Source of the DNA: Spirosoma endophyticum
GTDB taxonomy: Bacteria; Bacteroidota; Bacteroidia; Cytophagales; Spirosomataceae
Reading direction: 5' to 3'
Assembly: GCF_900112365.1 (NCBI RefSeq)
Contig: NZ_FOLQ01000021.1
Location: forward strand, 48,054 to 96,848
Length of the DNA stretch: 48,795 bases
The position numbers were made by a program, and so were the translations under genes. This document shows, piece by piece, positions 16,323-25,307 of the stretch (its first letter is position 1; every line of letters starts with the position of its first letter). The notes under the pieces are model-generated. The model ran no database searches. It saw only the letters and a program-made list of their open reading frames with translations, and was not told where the DNA came from.

Positions 16323-16679
16323 ATGGATCAACTTTACGACGAGTTTGAGGCTTTAGGCCGCTTTGTCAGGCTCATTAAGATTTACCGCCAAACGGCACTC
16401 GATTTCCTGACGAATGATCAGGAGTCTCTGGAAGCCTATTTGAACCAACACCTCTCAGGTCCGGACTGGCAGCTCTGGAAACGGCTGCAAGGTGACCAGA
16501 CGGGGGAACGCGTAACTAACGAGGACGTTTCGTTGGCCCAGCCTATCAATGGACTTTCATTTAAACTTTTATTTAATCAGTATAAACGAGCTGGCTATGA
16601 GCAATACACGCGTTGGATTCAGTCGTTGCCAACCTCCTGTGATTGTACTGCCCCTAAAACTGGATCGCCCAATGAATAA
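16323..16679 (+). CDS. Hypothetical protein with YKxAGxE...W motif
   Basis: 118-residue protein I do not recognise. The acidic N-terminus (MDQLYDEFEALGRFV) is followed by helical segments. Near residues 75-102 it carries LSFKLLFNQYKRAGYEQYTR and then WIQSLP, which recurs in the 188-residue protein at 19908-20474 as LTEFTSLMARYKQAGFEWNQ and LWLQSQP. A shared motif in two otherwise different proteins suggests a common structural element. No signal peptide or membrane segment. It sits between a decayed receiver and an intact one, on the same strand. Confidence 0.6.
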   Translation: MDQLYDEFEALGRFVRLIKIYRQTALDFLTNDQESLEAYLNQHLSGPDWQLWKRLQGDQTGERVTNEDVSLAQPINGLSFKLLFNQYKRAGYEQYTRWIQSLPTSCDCTAPKTGSPNE

Positions 16680-16847
16680 TAACAGGGCTAATCAGGACGG
16701 GGAGCGGGAGTGGCCGTCCAGTATAATTTACAGAATGGTATCCCTTAGCGGCCGGACAGCAAACGAGTTCCCTAAGTCCTGCTTCTACATTAACTCCACC
16801 TGCTTGATGACTTCTTTCGTTTTTCCTACCTACTCCATAGCTGCCTT

Positions 16848-17327
16848 ATGAGACCGTTACGTGTCCCAAATCGACGGCGAACAAATTCAGTATCGGTCTT
16901 ACTTGTTGAGCCAAACGCGGATCATTGGCTCCTTATCCGCTCGGCCCTGCACCAGTGCTTCCCCGAGGTAAAACCGGTCTGGATCACCAATCCTGCCCAG
17001 GCAATAACCTACTTGGAAACCTGTTTACGGGAAGAAAGCAACTTGCCCATCCTGATTTTGTCCGAATTATATTTACCCCGCCGACAGGATGGTCTGTCTC
17101 TTGTCACGTCTATTAAATCACACCTAATCTTTCAGGTGATACCAATTATCGTATTGAGTCACTCTCAGGACCCATTAGATATTGTTGATGCCTACCAGTA
17201 CAATATTGCCTCCTATATCATTAAGCCAAGTACTTCGCATCAATGGCTAGTGACATTTTATCAGTTTCGGCGGTACTGGTGGGAATGGGTCGCGTTACGT
17301 TTTCACCTGCCACCCGCTCACGAATAA
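16848..17327 (+). CDS. CheY-like receiver with Glu in place of acceptor Asp
   Basis: 159-residue stand-alone receiver-like protein, close in sequence to 36288-36764. Alignment places LPILILSELYLP against LPKLILLDLYLP of that relative, so the phospho-acceptor Asp is Glu73 here. The acidic pocket is also altered: EPNADHW replaces EDDEDQW. The conserved Lys is kept in SYIIKPST, and the C-terminal FRRYWWEW tail is shared. A receiver with these changes is unlikely to be phosphorylated and may be locked in one state; Glu can mimic phospho-Asp in some receivers. No output domain is attached, so it would act by protein contact. A broken small gene follows after 9 bp. Confidence 0.85.
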   Translation: MRPLRVPNRRRTNSVSVLLVEPNADHWLLIRSALHQCFPEVKPVWITNPAQAITYLETCLREESNLPILILSELYLPRRQDGLSLVTSIKSHLIFQVIPIIVLSHSQDPLDIVDAYQYNIASYIIKPSTSHQWLVTFYQFRRYWWEWVALRFHLPPAHE

Positions 17328-17336
17328 GCGTATGCC

Positions 17337-17516
17337 ATGCGTCGACGAAAGCGGGCACCTTTAGAGTGGCGGGTAGAACCAATTCTATACGCCTACTTAT
17401 GACGTACTGTCGATTTACGGCGAACAAACGCGCTTTTTTATCGGGCTTTTTATGTCGTATCCCTGGAGGGCGACAACGAGAAAGTTATTAATTTTTACTC
17501 TTTGTGGAGCAACTAA
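17337..17516 (+). pseudogene. Small gene with one in-frame TGA
   Basis: From ATG 17337 the frame reads MRRRKRAPLEWRVEPILYAY, Leu, a TGA at 17400-17402, then continues in the same frame as RTVDLRRTNALFYRAFYVVS and LEGDNEKVINFYSLWSN to TAA at 17514-17516. Both sides look protein-like, and the intact product would be about 59 residues, basic then amphipathic. It begins 9 bp after the receiver at 16848-17327, so it was probably its operon partner. No family is recognised. A second ATG at 17332 is not in this frame. Confidence 0.45.
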
Positions 17517-17640
17517 GTGGGCTACTAAAGGTGATTGGTCAATCTTGCCCGCACTGGATTTCCCCTCATGGGCTACATAAAGAGTCCTGACTACGTATCT
17601 AATACAGCATTCATAGCTAAATTCATTTCATTGGTAGTAA

Positions 17641-17994
17641 ATGGGCAAGAAGTCAACCTCTTCAACCACTCAACAAGGTTGGACTTTACTCCGTCTGGCC
17701 CTGCTTCAAAATCAACAGCAGGAGCTTACTGACACCCTGGCAGCTGAAAGCCAGGCAAAGCGACGGCTAATGGAACGCCACCGACAAGAAATGGCCTCCA
17801 TTAGTCTGTTCATCAACCCGTTGGGATGGGCAATAGCCATCACCCGCTATCAGACTCAACTAACGGAACTCCTGATAAGTAACCAGTTGCGCCGTCGATC
17901 ATTCGCAACCCGACAAAAGAAAGAGTTGATCGAGCTTGATCAGTGGATTGCTCAACAGCGCCATCAAGCTGACGACGGGCTCCTCTTTGACTAA
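17641..17994 (+). CDS. Hypothetical coiled-coil protein
   Basis: 117-residue protein with no recognised domain. It starts MGKKSTSS and is rich in Gln, Leu, Arg and Glu, with two helical stretches (LLQNQQQELTDTLAAESQAK and LRRRSFATRQKKELIELDQW) joined by a short hydrophobic linker (ISLFINPLGWAIAI). In style it resembles the helical proteins at 18967-19224 and 37623-37928, and the Lys-Lys start resembles the latter (MVKKNKQ). A structural or binding role is possible, but nothing indicates which. Confidence 0.6.
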   Translation: MGKKSTSSTTQQGWTLLRLALLQNQQQELTDTLAAESQAKRRLMERHRQEMASISLFINPLGWAIAITRYQTQLTELLISNQLRRRSFATRQKKELIELDQWIAQQRHQADDGLLFD

Positions 17995-18966
17995 CTTAAC
18001 GAGTTATTCAACTGAACGTTGACGAGTTAGCGTCGACAGTCATATGAGCATTCTTTACGCCAGGGGAAATCGCTAATTGTTAAGAATCCTCAGAAACTAA
18101 TCGCTTGTCTCTGACGCCCTGGCTCCATCGGGGTTACCCAGCGCTATATTGTTGTCACGGTAGACGTGGTGTCGGCCGGAACAGGCACAAATAGCTGCTT
18201 ACACTGATTGAATGGGATGATCGGCAGAAGAACGGTAAAAAGCCTACTTAAATCTTTAATAAATGACTATATAAATGGGTCTGGGTACCACTAACCGACT
18301 CAAAGAACTGATAGAACTACCGGCCCTGCGCTAACCAAACTAACTGACCAGTATTAAACATCTAATTAAACCCAAAGAAATAGGAAAGTGATCGGAGATT
18401 GCCTCGGAATGGAAAAAAGTCTATAAGATGGGGTATCCTGTATAAGTGACGGTCGGCCGCTGCCGTACAATACTTTCACTTAGAGTTATAAATGCCTGTA
18501 TTTAAGTCATATAAAATCATAGCTTTTGGGTCTGTCAAACCTAAATTACTCAAAACGTATGCCGAAGCGATTTGATTTCGCGAACGGCAAGTGGTACGCC
18601 ACCGCGGATGAAACGTTTTTGAAGGCTATAAATGTGAAATTATCACGCTGTCTTTCCTTTTCACTCAATCGACCGTTTTTGCGAAATTATTTCACGTTAT
18701 TCCATTAACAGCTAGATAGTTATATATCTTTCTGTAGGGGTAGATGAAACGTTATACGCTCCCGCTCCGGAAGGCCGGACCACGGTGTACCGGCCATTTA
18801 GGCACCAGGAAGACAGAATACTCCACTATTCAGCCCGGGCAGAAGCGAAGTCGTGGATTAAATATGGGATAAACTGGTTTCTTACGGTTGAAATATCCTT
18901 TTTATCTAAAAGCGAGTAAGGTTAGGGTATGGAGATTGATGAGGAAAAAAAGAACAGCGAAACCGT
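17995..18966. other. Region of probable gene decay
   Basis: No intact gene is supported. Two interrupted reading frames look protein-like. On the plus strand 18275-18445 reads MGLGTTNRLKELIELPALR, two TAA stops close together, LTSIKHLIKPKEIGK, a TGA, then SEIASEWKKVYKMGYPV and a final TAA, all in one frame. On the minus strand about 18088-18239 reads FTVLLPIIPFNQCKQLFVPV, a TAG, then RWVTPMEPGRQRQAISF. A 60-residue open frame at 18526-18708 shows no such pattern. Other sequence is AT-rich. Confidence 0.4.
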
Positions 18967-19224
18967 TTGAATCTCCTGCATCTAACCGAGTGGAATGGCC
19001 ATTTAACTACCGAAGTACAAGCTCGAATCGCCTTAGATGACAAACACCAGGACGAACATAAACAGGCCTACCTAAACGAAATTGACGTTCGTGATCGGGC
19101 TATACTGGCGACTTGTCAGCTAGAGACGATTCACCAATTAGTCAGACAGAACCGGGCTATCCGGATTGCCATGCGCCATCGTCATCGGCAAGAAAACGAG
19201 GCTCTAAACCAAAAGCTGGCTTAA
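18967..19224 (+). CDS. Hypothetical helical protein
   Basis: 85-residue protein with a TTG start at 18967 that overlaps the TGA of a 12-codon frame beginning at ATG 18931. It is rich in His, Arg, Gln and Glu, with the helical stretches ALDDKHQDEHKQAYLNEIDV and IHQLVRQNRAIRIAMRHRHR. No family is recognised, though the composition resembles 17641-17994 and 37623-37928. A terminator hairpin at 19279-19305 closes the unit. The non-ATG start is the weak point; if translation is coupled to the upstream mini-frame, TTG would be acceptable. Confidence 0.5.
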   Translation: MNLLHLTEWNGHLTTEVQARIALDDKHQDEHKQAYLNEIDVRDRAILATCQLETIHQLVRQNRAIRIAMRHRHRQENEALNQKLA

Positions 19225-19278
19225 GAGTGAAGAATTTTACCCTTACAGGTCTAATTGACTTAAGTCGGTAAAGAACTT

Positions 19279-19305
19279 AGCCTCAGCCATTCACAGGCTG
19301 AGGCT
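19279..19305. terminator. Intrinsic terminator
   Basis: AGCCTCAGCC at 19279-19288 pairs perfectly with GGCTGAGGCT at 19296-19305 around ATTCACA. Flanking AAGAACTT and TCTTATATA extend the stem and give a modest T-rich tail. It follows the gene at 18967-19224. Confidence 0.8.
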
Positions 19306-19455
19306 TCTTATATACACTTTATTTTCAGATATTTACGATCGTAATTGATGGTGATTCGGTTAACCAATCGTTTATCAATGATCCTATATTCCTTCTCCGC
19401 CCTCTGTTCTATAGTCTAAGCTGTCAATCAAGTCACTTACCTTATCTGCTACAGC

Positions 19456-19788
19456 ATGAAACTTACCTTGAAACCTACTGAACTCCCCTTTACCGTGGGG
19501 GATTCGGTGTGGGTGGACCAACCTTTCGGGCTTACTCATGAATTTCCCTTTTTCCAAGGCACCATCATGCAAATTATTTTGGATGGCAGCCTGGCCAATA
19601 CGCTCTTTGTTCGGCAGCGTACAGATACGCACGAGCTAGTGGTGAGCAGTGCGATCTACGGCCTAAAGCCAATGGAAGAGCATACTGGATCGCCTAGAGT
19701 CAATGTCAATATTCAGCTTTTACCACTTCAAAAGAAGTTCTTTGCCACCAAAAAAGAACTGTTGGACTATCAGGACTGGCTAGAATAA
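19456..19788 (+). CDS. Hypothetical protein, GDxVWVDQPFG family (copy 2)
   Basis: 110-residue paralogue of 3744-4076, of identical length. Conserved blocks are VGDSVWVDQPFGLTHEFPFF, IMQIILDGSLANTL, SAIYGLKP and GSPRVNVNIQLLPLQ; the ends and the loop after NTLFVRQ differ. Keeping the same pattern through the whole length suggests selection on both copies. No function is assigned and no export signal is seen. Unlike copy 1 it has no coupled downstream gene on its strand. It converges with the minus-strand gene at 19908-20474. Confidence 0.8.
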   Translation: MKLTLKPTELPFTVGDSVWVDQPFGLTHEFPFFQGTIMQIILDGSLANTLFVRQRTDTHELVVSSAIYGLKPMEEHTGSPRVNVNIQLLPLQKKFFATKKELLDYQDWLE

Positions 19789-19907
19789 AAGGGGCTGATT
19801 AGCTGGTTCTACCAGCCTATTCTCCTATAAGCGAGTGGTTGTGGCCAACAGCTGGCTTCCCCAGAAAGCACTTCGATAGACTGCCGAACTTTACCGTGTC
19901 GAAGTAG

Positions 19908-20474
19908 CTAGCTATCCATCGTAAACGTTATCGTCATCGTATCCCCATCAATCGAGCGATCTTGAATGCGCCAGCCTGTGTCTTCGTTGAACAGACGATC
20001 ACCTACCATGGGTAAGATATGAAAGCTCTGGTGATACTTTTCGACACTACAAAAGCACATCGAAATTATAGCCTCCCAGGTAGCTATGACCAGCGGATCT
20101 TCATACCAGTTAGGCAGAGTTGACTGCTTACGGGCGTGTGTCAACAGCTTATCGGACAACATAAATTTTATGGTCCACTCCCTAACGGTCCATTCCGCGT
20201 ATTCAAAAGGGTCAACAATTTTACGAACGATCATAGGGGTAGGGGTTTTAGCCTCAAAGAGGCTTCTGGGTTGGCTTTGTAGCCAGAGCTGGTTCCATTC
20301 GAAACCAGCTTGTTTGTAGCGAGCCATCAAGCTGGTAAACTCGGTCAAGGATAACGGGACGTACGCAACTGGATCGGCTGAATGCACAGACTGAAAAAGG
20401 GGACTAGAAAAGGGTTTTGGTTCTAGTCGTAGGGGCGTACCGATTTCAAAACGCAAAGGCCAGTTAAGCTTCAT
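19908..20474 (-). CDS. Hypothetical protein with YKxAGxE...W motif
   Basis: 188-residue protein without a recognised family. It starts MKLNWPLRFEIGTPLRLEPK, has the YKQAGFEWNQLWLQSQP motif near residues 53-69 also present in 16323-16679, and ends in a beta-like segment (DTGWRIQDRSIDGDTMTITF). Several Trp residues and the absence of a signal peptide suggest a folded cytoplasmic protein. It converges with 19456-19788. The upstream region contains a perfect GGTTGTA/TACAACC hairpin at 20648-20666 between this gene and the divergent sensor at 20871. Confidence 0.65.
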   Translation of the reverse strand: MKLNWPLRFEIGTPLRLEPKPFSSPLFQSVHSADPVAYVPLSLTEFTSLMARYKQAGFEWNQLWLQSQPRSLFEAKTPTPMIVRKIVDPFEYAEWTVREWTIKFMLSDKLLTHARKQSTLPNWYEDPLVIATWEAIISMCFCSVEKYHQSFHILPMVGDRLFNEDTGWRIQDRSIDGDTMTITFTMDS

Positions 20475-20870
20475 GGTTGAGAGTTAAGCAACTCAGCTAC
20501 CAGCCAATAACCAGCACTTATATGAAAGAAGAGCAACTATAAGCAGACAACACGCCCTAAAGAGTAGTGTTTAGTAAGGAGCGAGTAAGTCCAAAATTTT
20601 TCGGATTGGGTCTGGCAAAGCCCGTTGCCTTACCTTAATGTCTAATTGGTTGTAAAAAATACAACCTAAAGGCATACGTTTCAACAAGTGTATTGATTAT
20701 CGATTGTTCTTCGTCTGATAAAAATAGAGCTTCCGTTAAATCATATTAAAAAAAACATAGTTCCTGGCCAACGGGATATGCCACACACCCGAAATATTTA
20801 TTAATTATTAAAATAATATATTAAATGTTACTATATTTAAAAAAAACATAATGATCTAGAGAGATTTATA
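20475..20870. promoter_or_regulatory. AT-rich divergent intergenic region with a small hairpin
   Basis: This gap separates two divergent genes. GGTTGTA at 20648-20654 pairs perfectly with TACAACC at 20660-20666 around five A residues, a possible operator. The last 100 bp before the sensor at 20871 are very AT-rich and include TATATTTA, close to the Bacteroidota -7 box TAnnTTTG, about 45 bp upstream of the ATG; no matching upstream TTTG box is visible. The start is preceded by GAGAGATTTATA, a weak purine-rich ribosome-binding site. Confidence 0.35.
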
Positions 20871-23800
20871 ATGCCGATGGTAGTCCGGTTCCTTTGTTTA
20901 CTATTTTTCGAGCTTTTGTGGGGGCAGTCTTTACCCGCCCAGCATCAACATGTCCGATTCGCCCATTTAACCATCAATCAGGGACTCTCTCAGAATACGG
21001 TCACCTGTATTCTACAAGACAGGCGGGGCTTTATGTGGTTTGGTACCCAGGACGGCCTAAATAAATTCGACGGGTATACCTACACCCTGTATCGAAATAA
21101 TCCCCAAAAAACGACCTCCCTTAGTCATAATTATATCCATACCTTATTAGAGGATAAGCAGGGACGCTTGTGGATCGGGACCGATGAGGGAGGCTTAAGC
21201 CTGTTTAACCCAAATACCGAAACCTTTACCAACTATAAACACACCCCTGGGGTGAATAATAGCCTCAGCCACAATAAAGTAATGGCCATTGCTCAGGATG
21301 AACAAGGCTACTTATGGGTGGGTACCGACGGGGGCGGTTTAAATCGATTTAATCCGGAGCAGCAGACGTTTACCCATTTCAGGCATCAACCAACGAACCC
21401 AACCAGCTTAAGTCATAATCGGGTTAGTTCGATCTGCCTTGATCGAGCTGGGTCGTTATGGATTGGCACGGCTGGGGGCGGCTTAAATCAGCTGGATCGT
21501 TTGAGGCATACATTCCGGCATTATCAACATGATGCCACCGATAGGCATTCCTTGAGCCAGGATAAGATTAACACGTGTTTTGTGGATGCCCGGAACCGAC
21601 TCTGGATTGGGACCGAAGGGGGGGGCTTAAATCAGTTTAATGCGGCCACCGCTACCTTTACGCTGTATCAACATACCCCCCAACAGGCCCAGCAATTAAC
21701 GCATAATGACGTGGTGACTTTAGCCGAAGACCGCCAGCATAATCTTTGGATTGGCACTCGGAACGGTGGTATTAACGTCCTCCACCCCGACGGTTCATTC
21801 ACTTATTTTACCTACAATGAAGCCAATCGGTATGGCCTAAATAATGGGTCAATCTATAGTATATACTTGGATAAGACGGGAATCATATGGGTCGGCACGT
21901 ATTCAGGTGGGGTGAATAAACTCGATACGTCAGCCCCTAAATTCAAACTCTATCAACGCCTTCAGGAGACTAGCAATAACTTATCGAATAACAATATACT
22001 CGCTATCGGGGAAGATCAACGAGGCGATTTGTGGGTGGGAACGGATGGGGGTGGGGTAAATGTGTTAAAAAAGGGAGCACGAGTTTTCTCGGTTTATGCC
22101 CATTCGTCCGGGTCAAAAAACAGTATTGGCAGTAACTATGTACTAGCCGTCTATGAGGATAAGCAAAAACGAATATGGACTGGTAATTTCAAAGGGGGAC
22201 TCAGTTTATTTGATCGGGCCAGCGGTTCCTTTCGGGCTATTCCACAGCTTAACCAGCTAAGCGTGAGTACCATACTACAAGCAAGAGATGGGGCCATGTG
22301 GCTGGGTACCTTTGAGGAGGGTCTGTTTCGGTATGATCCTGTCCGGGATTCGCTCACTCATTACCCGGCAAATGCCGATCAACCGGGTGCGCTGAACTGT
22401 CCAATCGTTTTGACCCTTTGGGAGGATGTAACGGGAAATATCTGGGTGGGGACGGAAGGTGGGGGGGTAAATGTATTTCGGCTTCATCAAAACAAATTTA
22501 CCCAGTATAAACACGACAGTCACAATCCCAAAAGCCTCAGTAATAACCTGGTCAATATCTTGTATGAAAGTGCGGATGGTCATCTCTGGGTGGGTACCAA
22601 TGGGGGGTTAAATCAGTTTGACCGCCCCACACAAACGTTCAAGGCCTATGGCCAACAGGAGGGTCTGCCCAACGAGGTCATTCAGGGAATCCTGGAAGAT
22701 AAACAAGGTACGCTGTGGCTTAGTACCAATAAAGGGCTGACCGCTTTCAATCCGACAACCCAGGCGCGTCGAAATTTTGATATCACGGATGGTTTACAGG
22801 AAGGTTCGTTTAATCGGAAGGCCTGTTTCAAGAACCAGCAGGGGTACCTCTTCTTTGGGGGCCAAAATGGCTTCAACAGTTTTCATCCGGATAGTCTGCG
22901 ATACAATCCGTTTGTTCCGCCGGTATACATTACCGAATTTCAGATTTTTAACAAACCCATTAAGGTATTAGATGAACAATCTCTGCTTCAAAAACCAATC
23001 TATCTGACGCGCGACATTACGCTATCCCATCAGCAATCGGTTCTTTCCTTCGAGTTTGCCGCCCTGAATTACCGGGTTCCCCTTAACAATCAATACGCCT
23101 ATAAGCTGGAGGGCTTTGATAAGGATTGGACGTATGCGGGGAAGAAACGAACGGCGACCTATACGAACCTGGACCCAGGCAATTATGTATTTCGCGTTAA
23201 AGCCTCCAACAATGATGGCGTCTGGAATCAAACCGGCACGTTTGTTAATCTTCATATCGTTCCTCCTTTTTGGCAAACCTGGTGGTTCAGGACCTTGATC
23301 GTCGTCCTACTGTTAACCGGCCTTTATTTACTATACCGACTACGGGTCAAAACGATTAAACAACAACAACGGGTTCTGCAAAACCTGGTCCATGAGCGGA
23401 CACTGGCCATCACCCAGCAGAAACAGGCACTACAGGAGCAAGCCCTTGATTTGCAGCTATTGAATGAAAAATTAGAACGGCAATCGGGTCAGCATCAACA
23501 GGCCCGGCTGGAAGCGGAACAGGCCAACAAGGCCAAAAGTGTGTTTTTGGCTACTATGAGCCACGAGATTCGCACCCCCATGAATGGCGTTATTGGGATG
23601 ACGGCCCTGTTGGAAGACACGGAGCTAACGCCTGAACAGCGTGACTATACGGATACCATTCGTACCTGCGGGGAAAGCCTGCTGGGGGTGATCAACGATA
23701 TTCTGGATTTCTCTAAGATCGAATCGGGTCACCTGGAACTTGAGTTACAGCCCATTGATTTGACGGATTGTATTGAAGAAGTGCTCGATATGTTTGCCAG

Positions 23801-25085
23801 CAAGGCGGCTCAAATTGGATTGGATCTCATTTATCAGCTTGATCATCAGGTGCCGACGCACATTATCAGTGATAAGCTGCGGTTGCGGCAGATATTGATC
23901 AACCTGGTCGGCAACGCCATCAAGTTTACGCATCAGGGGGAAATTGTTGTTCGGGTTCGTCTGATCGCTGAGTTACCCGATCAGGCCATTGAGCTAGGCT
24001 TTGAGGTCAGTGATACGGGTATCGGGATTGCCGCTAACAAACTCGATCGACTCTTCAAGGCCTTCTCCCAGGTAGACTCCTCCCATACCCGTCAATACGG
24101 AGGTACGGGGCTGGGTCTGGTGATCAGTCAACGGCTAATCGAGTTGATGGGCGGGACCATTCACGTGACGAGTGAAGAGGGGAAGGGCAGTTCCTTTCGC
24201 TTTACCCTGATGAGTCAGGTCAGTCAGCAAGCTAAACGCCACTATGTTTATCTACATGCGGGCGATAACGAGGGGAAAACGGTCTTATTGGTTGATGATA
24301 ACGAGACGAATCGAGTGATTCTTAAAGCGCAGCTCGAGCAGTGGCAGTTGAAACCCATCGTGGCCCGTTCTGGTCAGCAAGCGTTGGAATTTATGGGATT
24401 GGGTATGTCCTTTGATTTGGTCATCACTGACCGGCAAATGCCCCACATGGATGGCATTGAGCTGGCTAATCGGTTAAAAGCCATTAAGGCTCAGCTACCC
24501 ATTATCCTGCTAAGTTCCGTCGGGGATGAAAGTCGAAAAGCGCATACCAACCTGTTTTCGGCGATCTTAACGAAGCCAGTCCATCAGCAACAATTAGCGC
24601 AGGTAGTTCAGCAAGTGCTTAAAGTACAACCGTCACCCGCTTTGCCGGTTGCTGCCCGTACCGAGTCAGTTTACAATCCGAACTTTGCCCAGCATCATCC
24701 ATTACGTATCCTGGTGGCGGAAGATAACCTGATTAATGTAAAACTGCTGGTACGCTTACTCAATAAATTAGGCTATTCGCCCGCTGTGGCCAGTAATGGG
24801 AAGGAAGTATTGACAAGCCTGCCGGAGGGTTTTGATTTAATTTTTATGGATGTGCAAATGCCCGAGATGGATGGCCTGGAAGCGACACGGCTCATTCGCC
24901 AGCAAGCCATTGCCCAACCCTGGATTATTGCGCTTACGGCGAACGCGATGCAGGAAGATCGTAGTATTTGTCTGGAAGCAGGCATGAATGAGTATTTATC
25001 AAAACCTCTCCAAATTGACCAACTGACTCAATCCATCCAACAGGTAAGTCTCCTGAGCCGTCAGTCGAAGATTATTGTAACGTAG
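20871..25085 (+). CDS. Hybrid two-component sensor: Reg_prop propeller, Y_Y_Y, kinase, two receivers
   Basis: 1404-residue hybrid two-component system protein. After a signal sequence (residues 1-23) come about 14 Reg_prop repeats of the LWIGTxGGGLN type over about residues 30-690, forming a two-propeller periplasmic sensor. A Y_Y_Y domain (YAYKLEGFDKDWTYAGKKRT) follows, then one membrane segment near 804-826. The HisKA H-box SHEIRTPM has His898. The ATPase has NLVGNAIKFT, DTGIGI and GGTGLGLVIS. Two receivers follow: the first has Asp1187 in DRQMPHMDG, the second Asp1327 in MDVQMPEMDG. Most proteins of this family end in an AraC-type DNA-binding domain; none is present, so output must pass through phosphotransfer or protein contact. 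In Bacteroidota the sensor class often binds glycan fragments, but no carbohydrate-uptake genes adjoin it. Confidence 0.95.
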   Translation: MPMVVRFLCLLFFELLWGQSLPAQHQHVRFAHLTINQGLSQNTVTCILQDRRGFMWFGTQDGLNKFDGYTYTLYRNNPQKTTSLSHNYIHTLLEDKQGRLWIGTDEGGLSLFNPNTETFTNYKHTPGVNNSLSHNKVMAIAQDEQGYLWVGTDGGGLNRFNPEQQTFTHFRHQPTNPTSLSHNRVSSICLDRAGSLWIGTAGGGLNQLDRLRHTFRHYQHDATDRHSLSQDKINTCFVDARNRLWIGTEGGGLNQFNAATATFTLYQHTPQQAQQLTHNDVVTLAEDRQHNLWIGTRNGGINVLHPDGSFTYFTYNEANRYGLNNGSIYSIYLDKTGIIWVGTYSGGVNKLDTSAPKFKLYQRLQETSNNLSNNNILAIGEDQRGDLWVGTDGGGVNVLKKGARVFSVYAHSSGSKNSIGSNYVLAVYEDKQKRIWTGNFKGGLSLFDRASGSFRAIPQLNQLSVSTILQARDGAMWLGTFEEGLFRYDPVRDSLTHYPANADQPGALNCPIVLTLWEDVTGNIWVGTEGGGVNVFRLHQNKFTQYKHDSHNPKSLSNNLVNILYESADGHLWVGTNGGLNQFDRPTQTFKAYGQQEGLPNEVIQGILEDKQGTLWLSTNKGLTAFNPTTQARRNFDITDGLQEGSFNRKACFKNQQGYLFFGGQNGFNSFHPDSLRYNPFVPPVYITEFQIFNKPIKVLDEQSLLQKPIYLTRDITLSHQQSVLSFEFAALNYRVPLNNQYAYKLEGFDKDWTYAGKKRTATYTNLDPGNYVFRVKASNNDGVWNQTGTFVNLHIVPPFWQTWWFRTLIVVLLLTGLYLLYRLRVKTIKQQQRVLQNLVHERTLAITQQKQALQEQALDLQLLNEKLERQSGQHQQARLEAEQANKAKSVFLATMSHEIRTPMNGVIGMTALLEDTELTPEQRDYTDTIRTCGESLLGVINDILDFSKIESGHLELELQPIDLTDCIEEVLDMFASKAAQIGLDLIYQLDHQVPTHIISDKLRLRQILINLVGNAIKFTHQGEIVVRVRLIAELPDQAIELGFEVSDTGIGIAANKLDRLFKAFSQVDSSHTRQYGGTGLGLVISQRLIELMGGTIHVTSEEGKGSSFRFTLMSQVSQQAKRHYVYLHAGDNEGKTVLLVDDNETNRVILKAQLEQWQLKPIVARSGQQALEFMGLGMSFDLVITDRQMPHMDGIELANRLKAIKAQLPIILLSSVGDESRKAHTNLFSAILTKPVHQQQLAQVVQQVLKVQPSPALPVAARTESVYNPNFAQHHPLRILVAEDNLINVKLLVRLLNKLGYSPAVASNGKEVLTSLPEGFDLIFMDVQMPEMDGLEATRLIRQQAIAQPWIIALTANAMQEDRSICLEAGMNEYLSKPLQIDQLTQSIQQVSLLSRQSKIIVT

Positions 25086-25185
25086 TAAAGGGTTTGTTTT
25101 TCATAGTACTCAATAGTACAACTATGTAGCCAGTTTGTCTATTTGTGCAACAGAAAACGATGGCTTGTTAACAGCCAATACCGAA

Positions 25186-25209
25186 TTAGATTAAAATATT
25201 TTAATCTAA
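25186..25209. repeat. Perfect 24-bp palindrome
   Basis: TTAGATTAAAATATTTTAATCTAA reads the same on both strands with no loop. It lies about 100 bp after the large sensor gene. It may be a strong operator, a hairpin that destabilises transcripts or part of the terminator region. The rest of 25086-25612 contains a terminator at 25287-25307 and no gene I can support. Confidence 0.6.
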
Positions 25210-25286
25210 AGACGTTAGGGTTTATTGGACCTATATTATAGCCGAAGTAAGCCCAATGCTTACTGGTGTGGATAGAAGCCTAAATG

Positions 25287-25307
25287 CCCGATCAGTGATG
25301 AATCGGG
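25287..25307 (+). terminator. Probable terminator of the large sensor gene
   Basis: CCCGAT at 25287-25292 pairs with ATCGGG at 25302-25307 around CAGTGATGA and is followed by TATTTTTTGG. It lies about 200 bp after the stop of the sensor gene at 20871-25085. Confidence 0.65.

Noticed and set aside
18526..18708. 60-residue open frame
   Set aside because: Low-complexity tail, no start signal and no similarity to anything else here.
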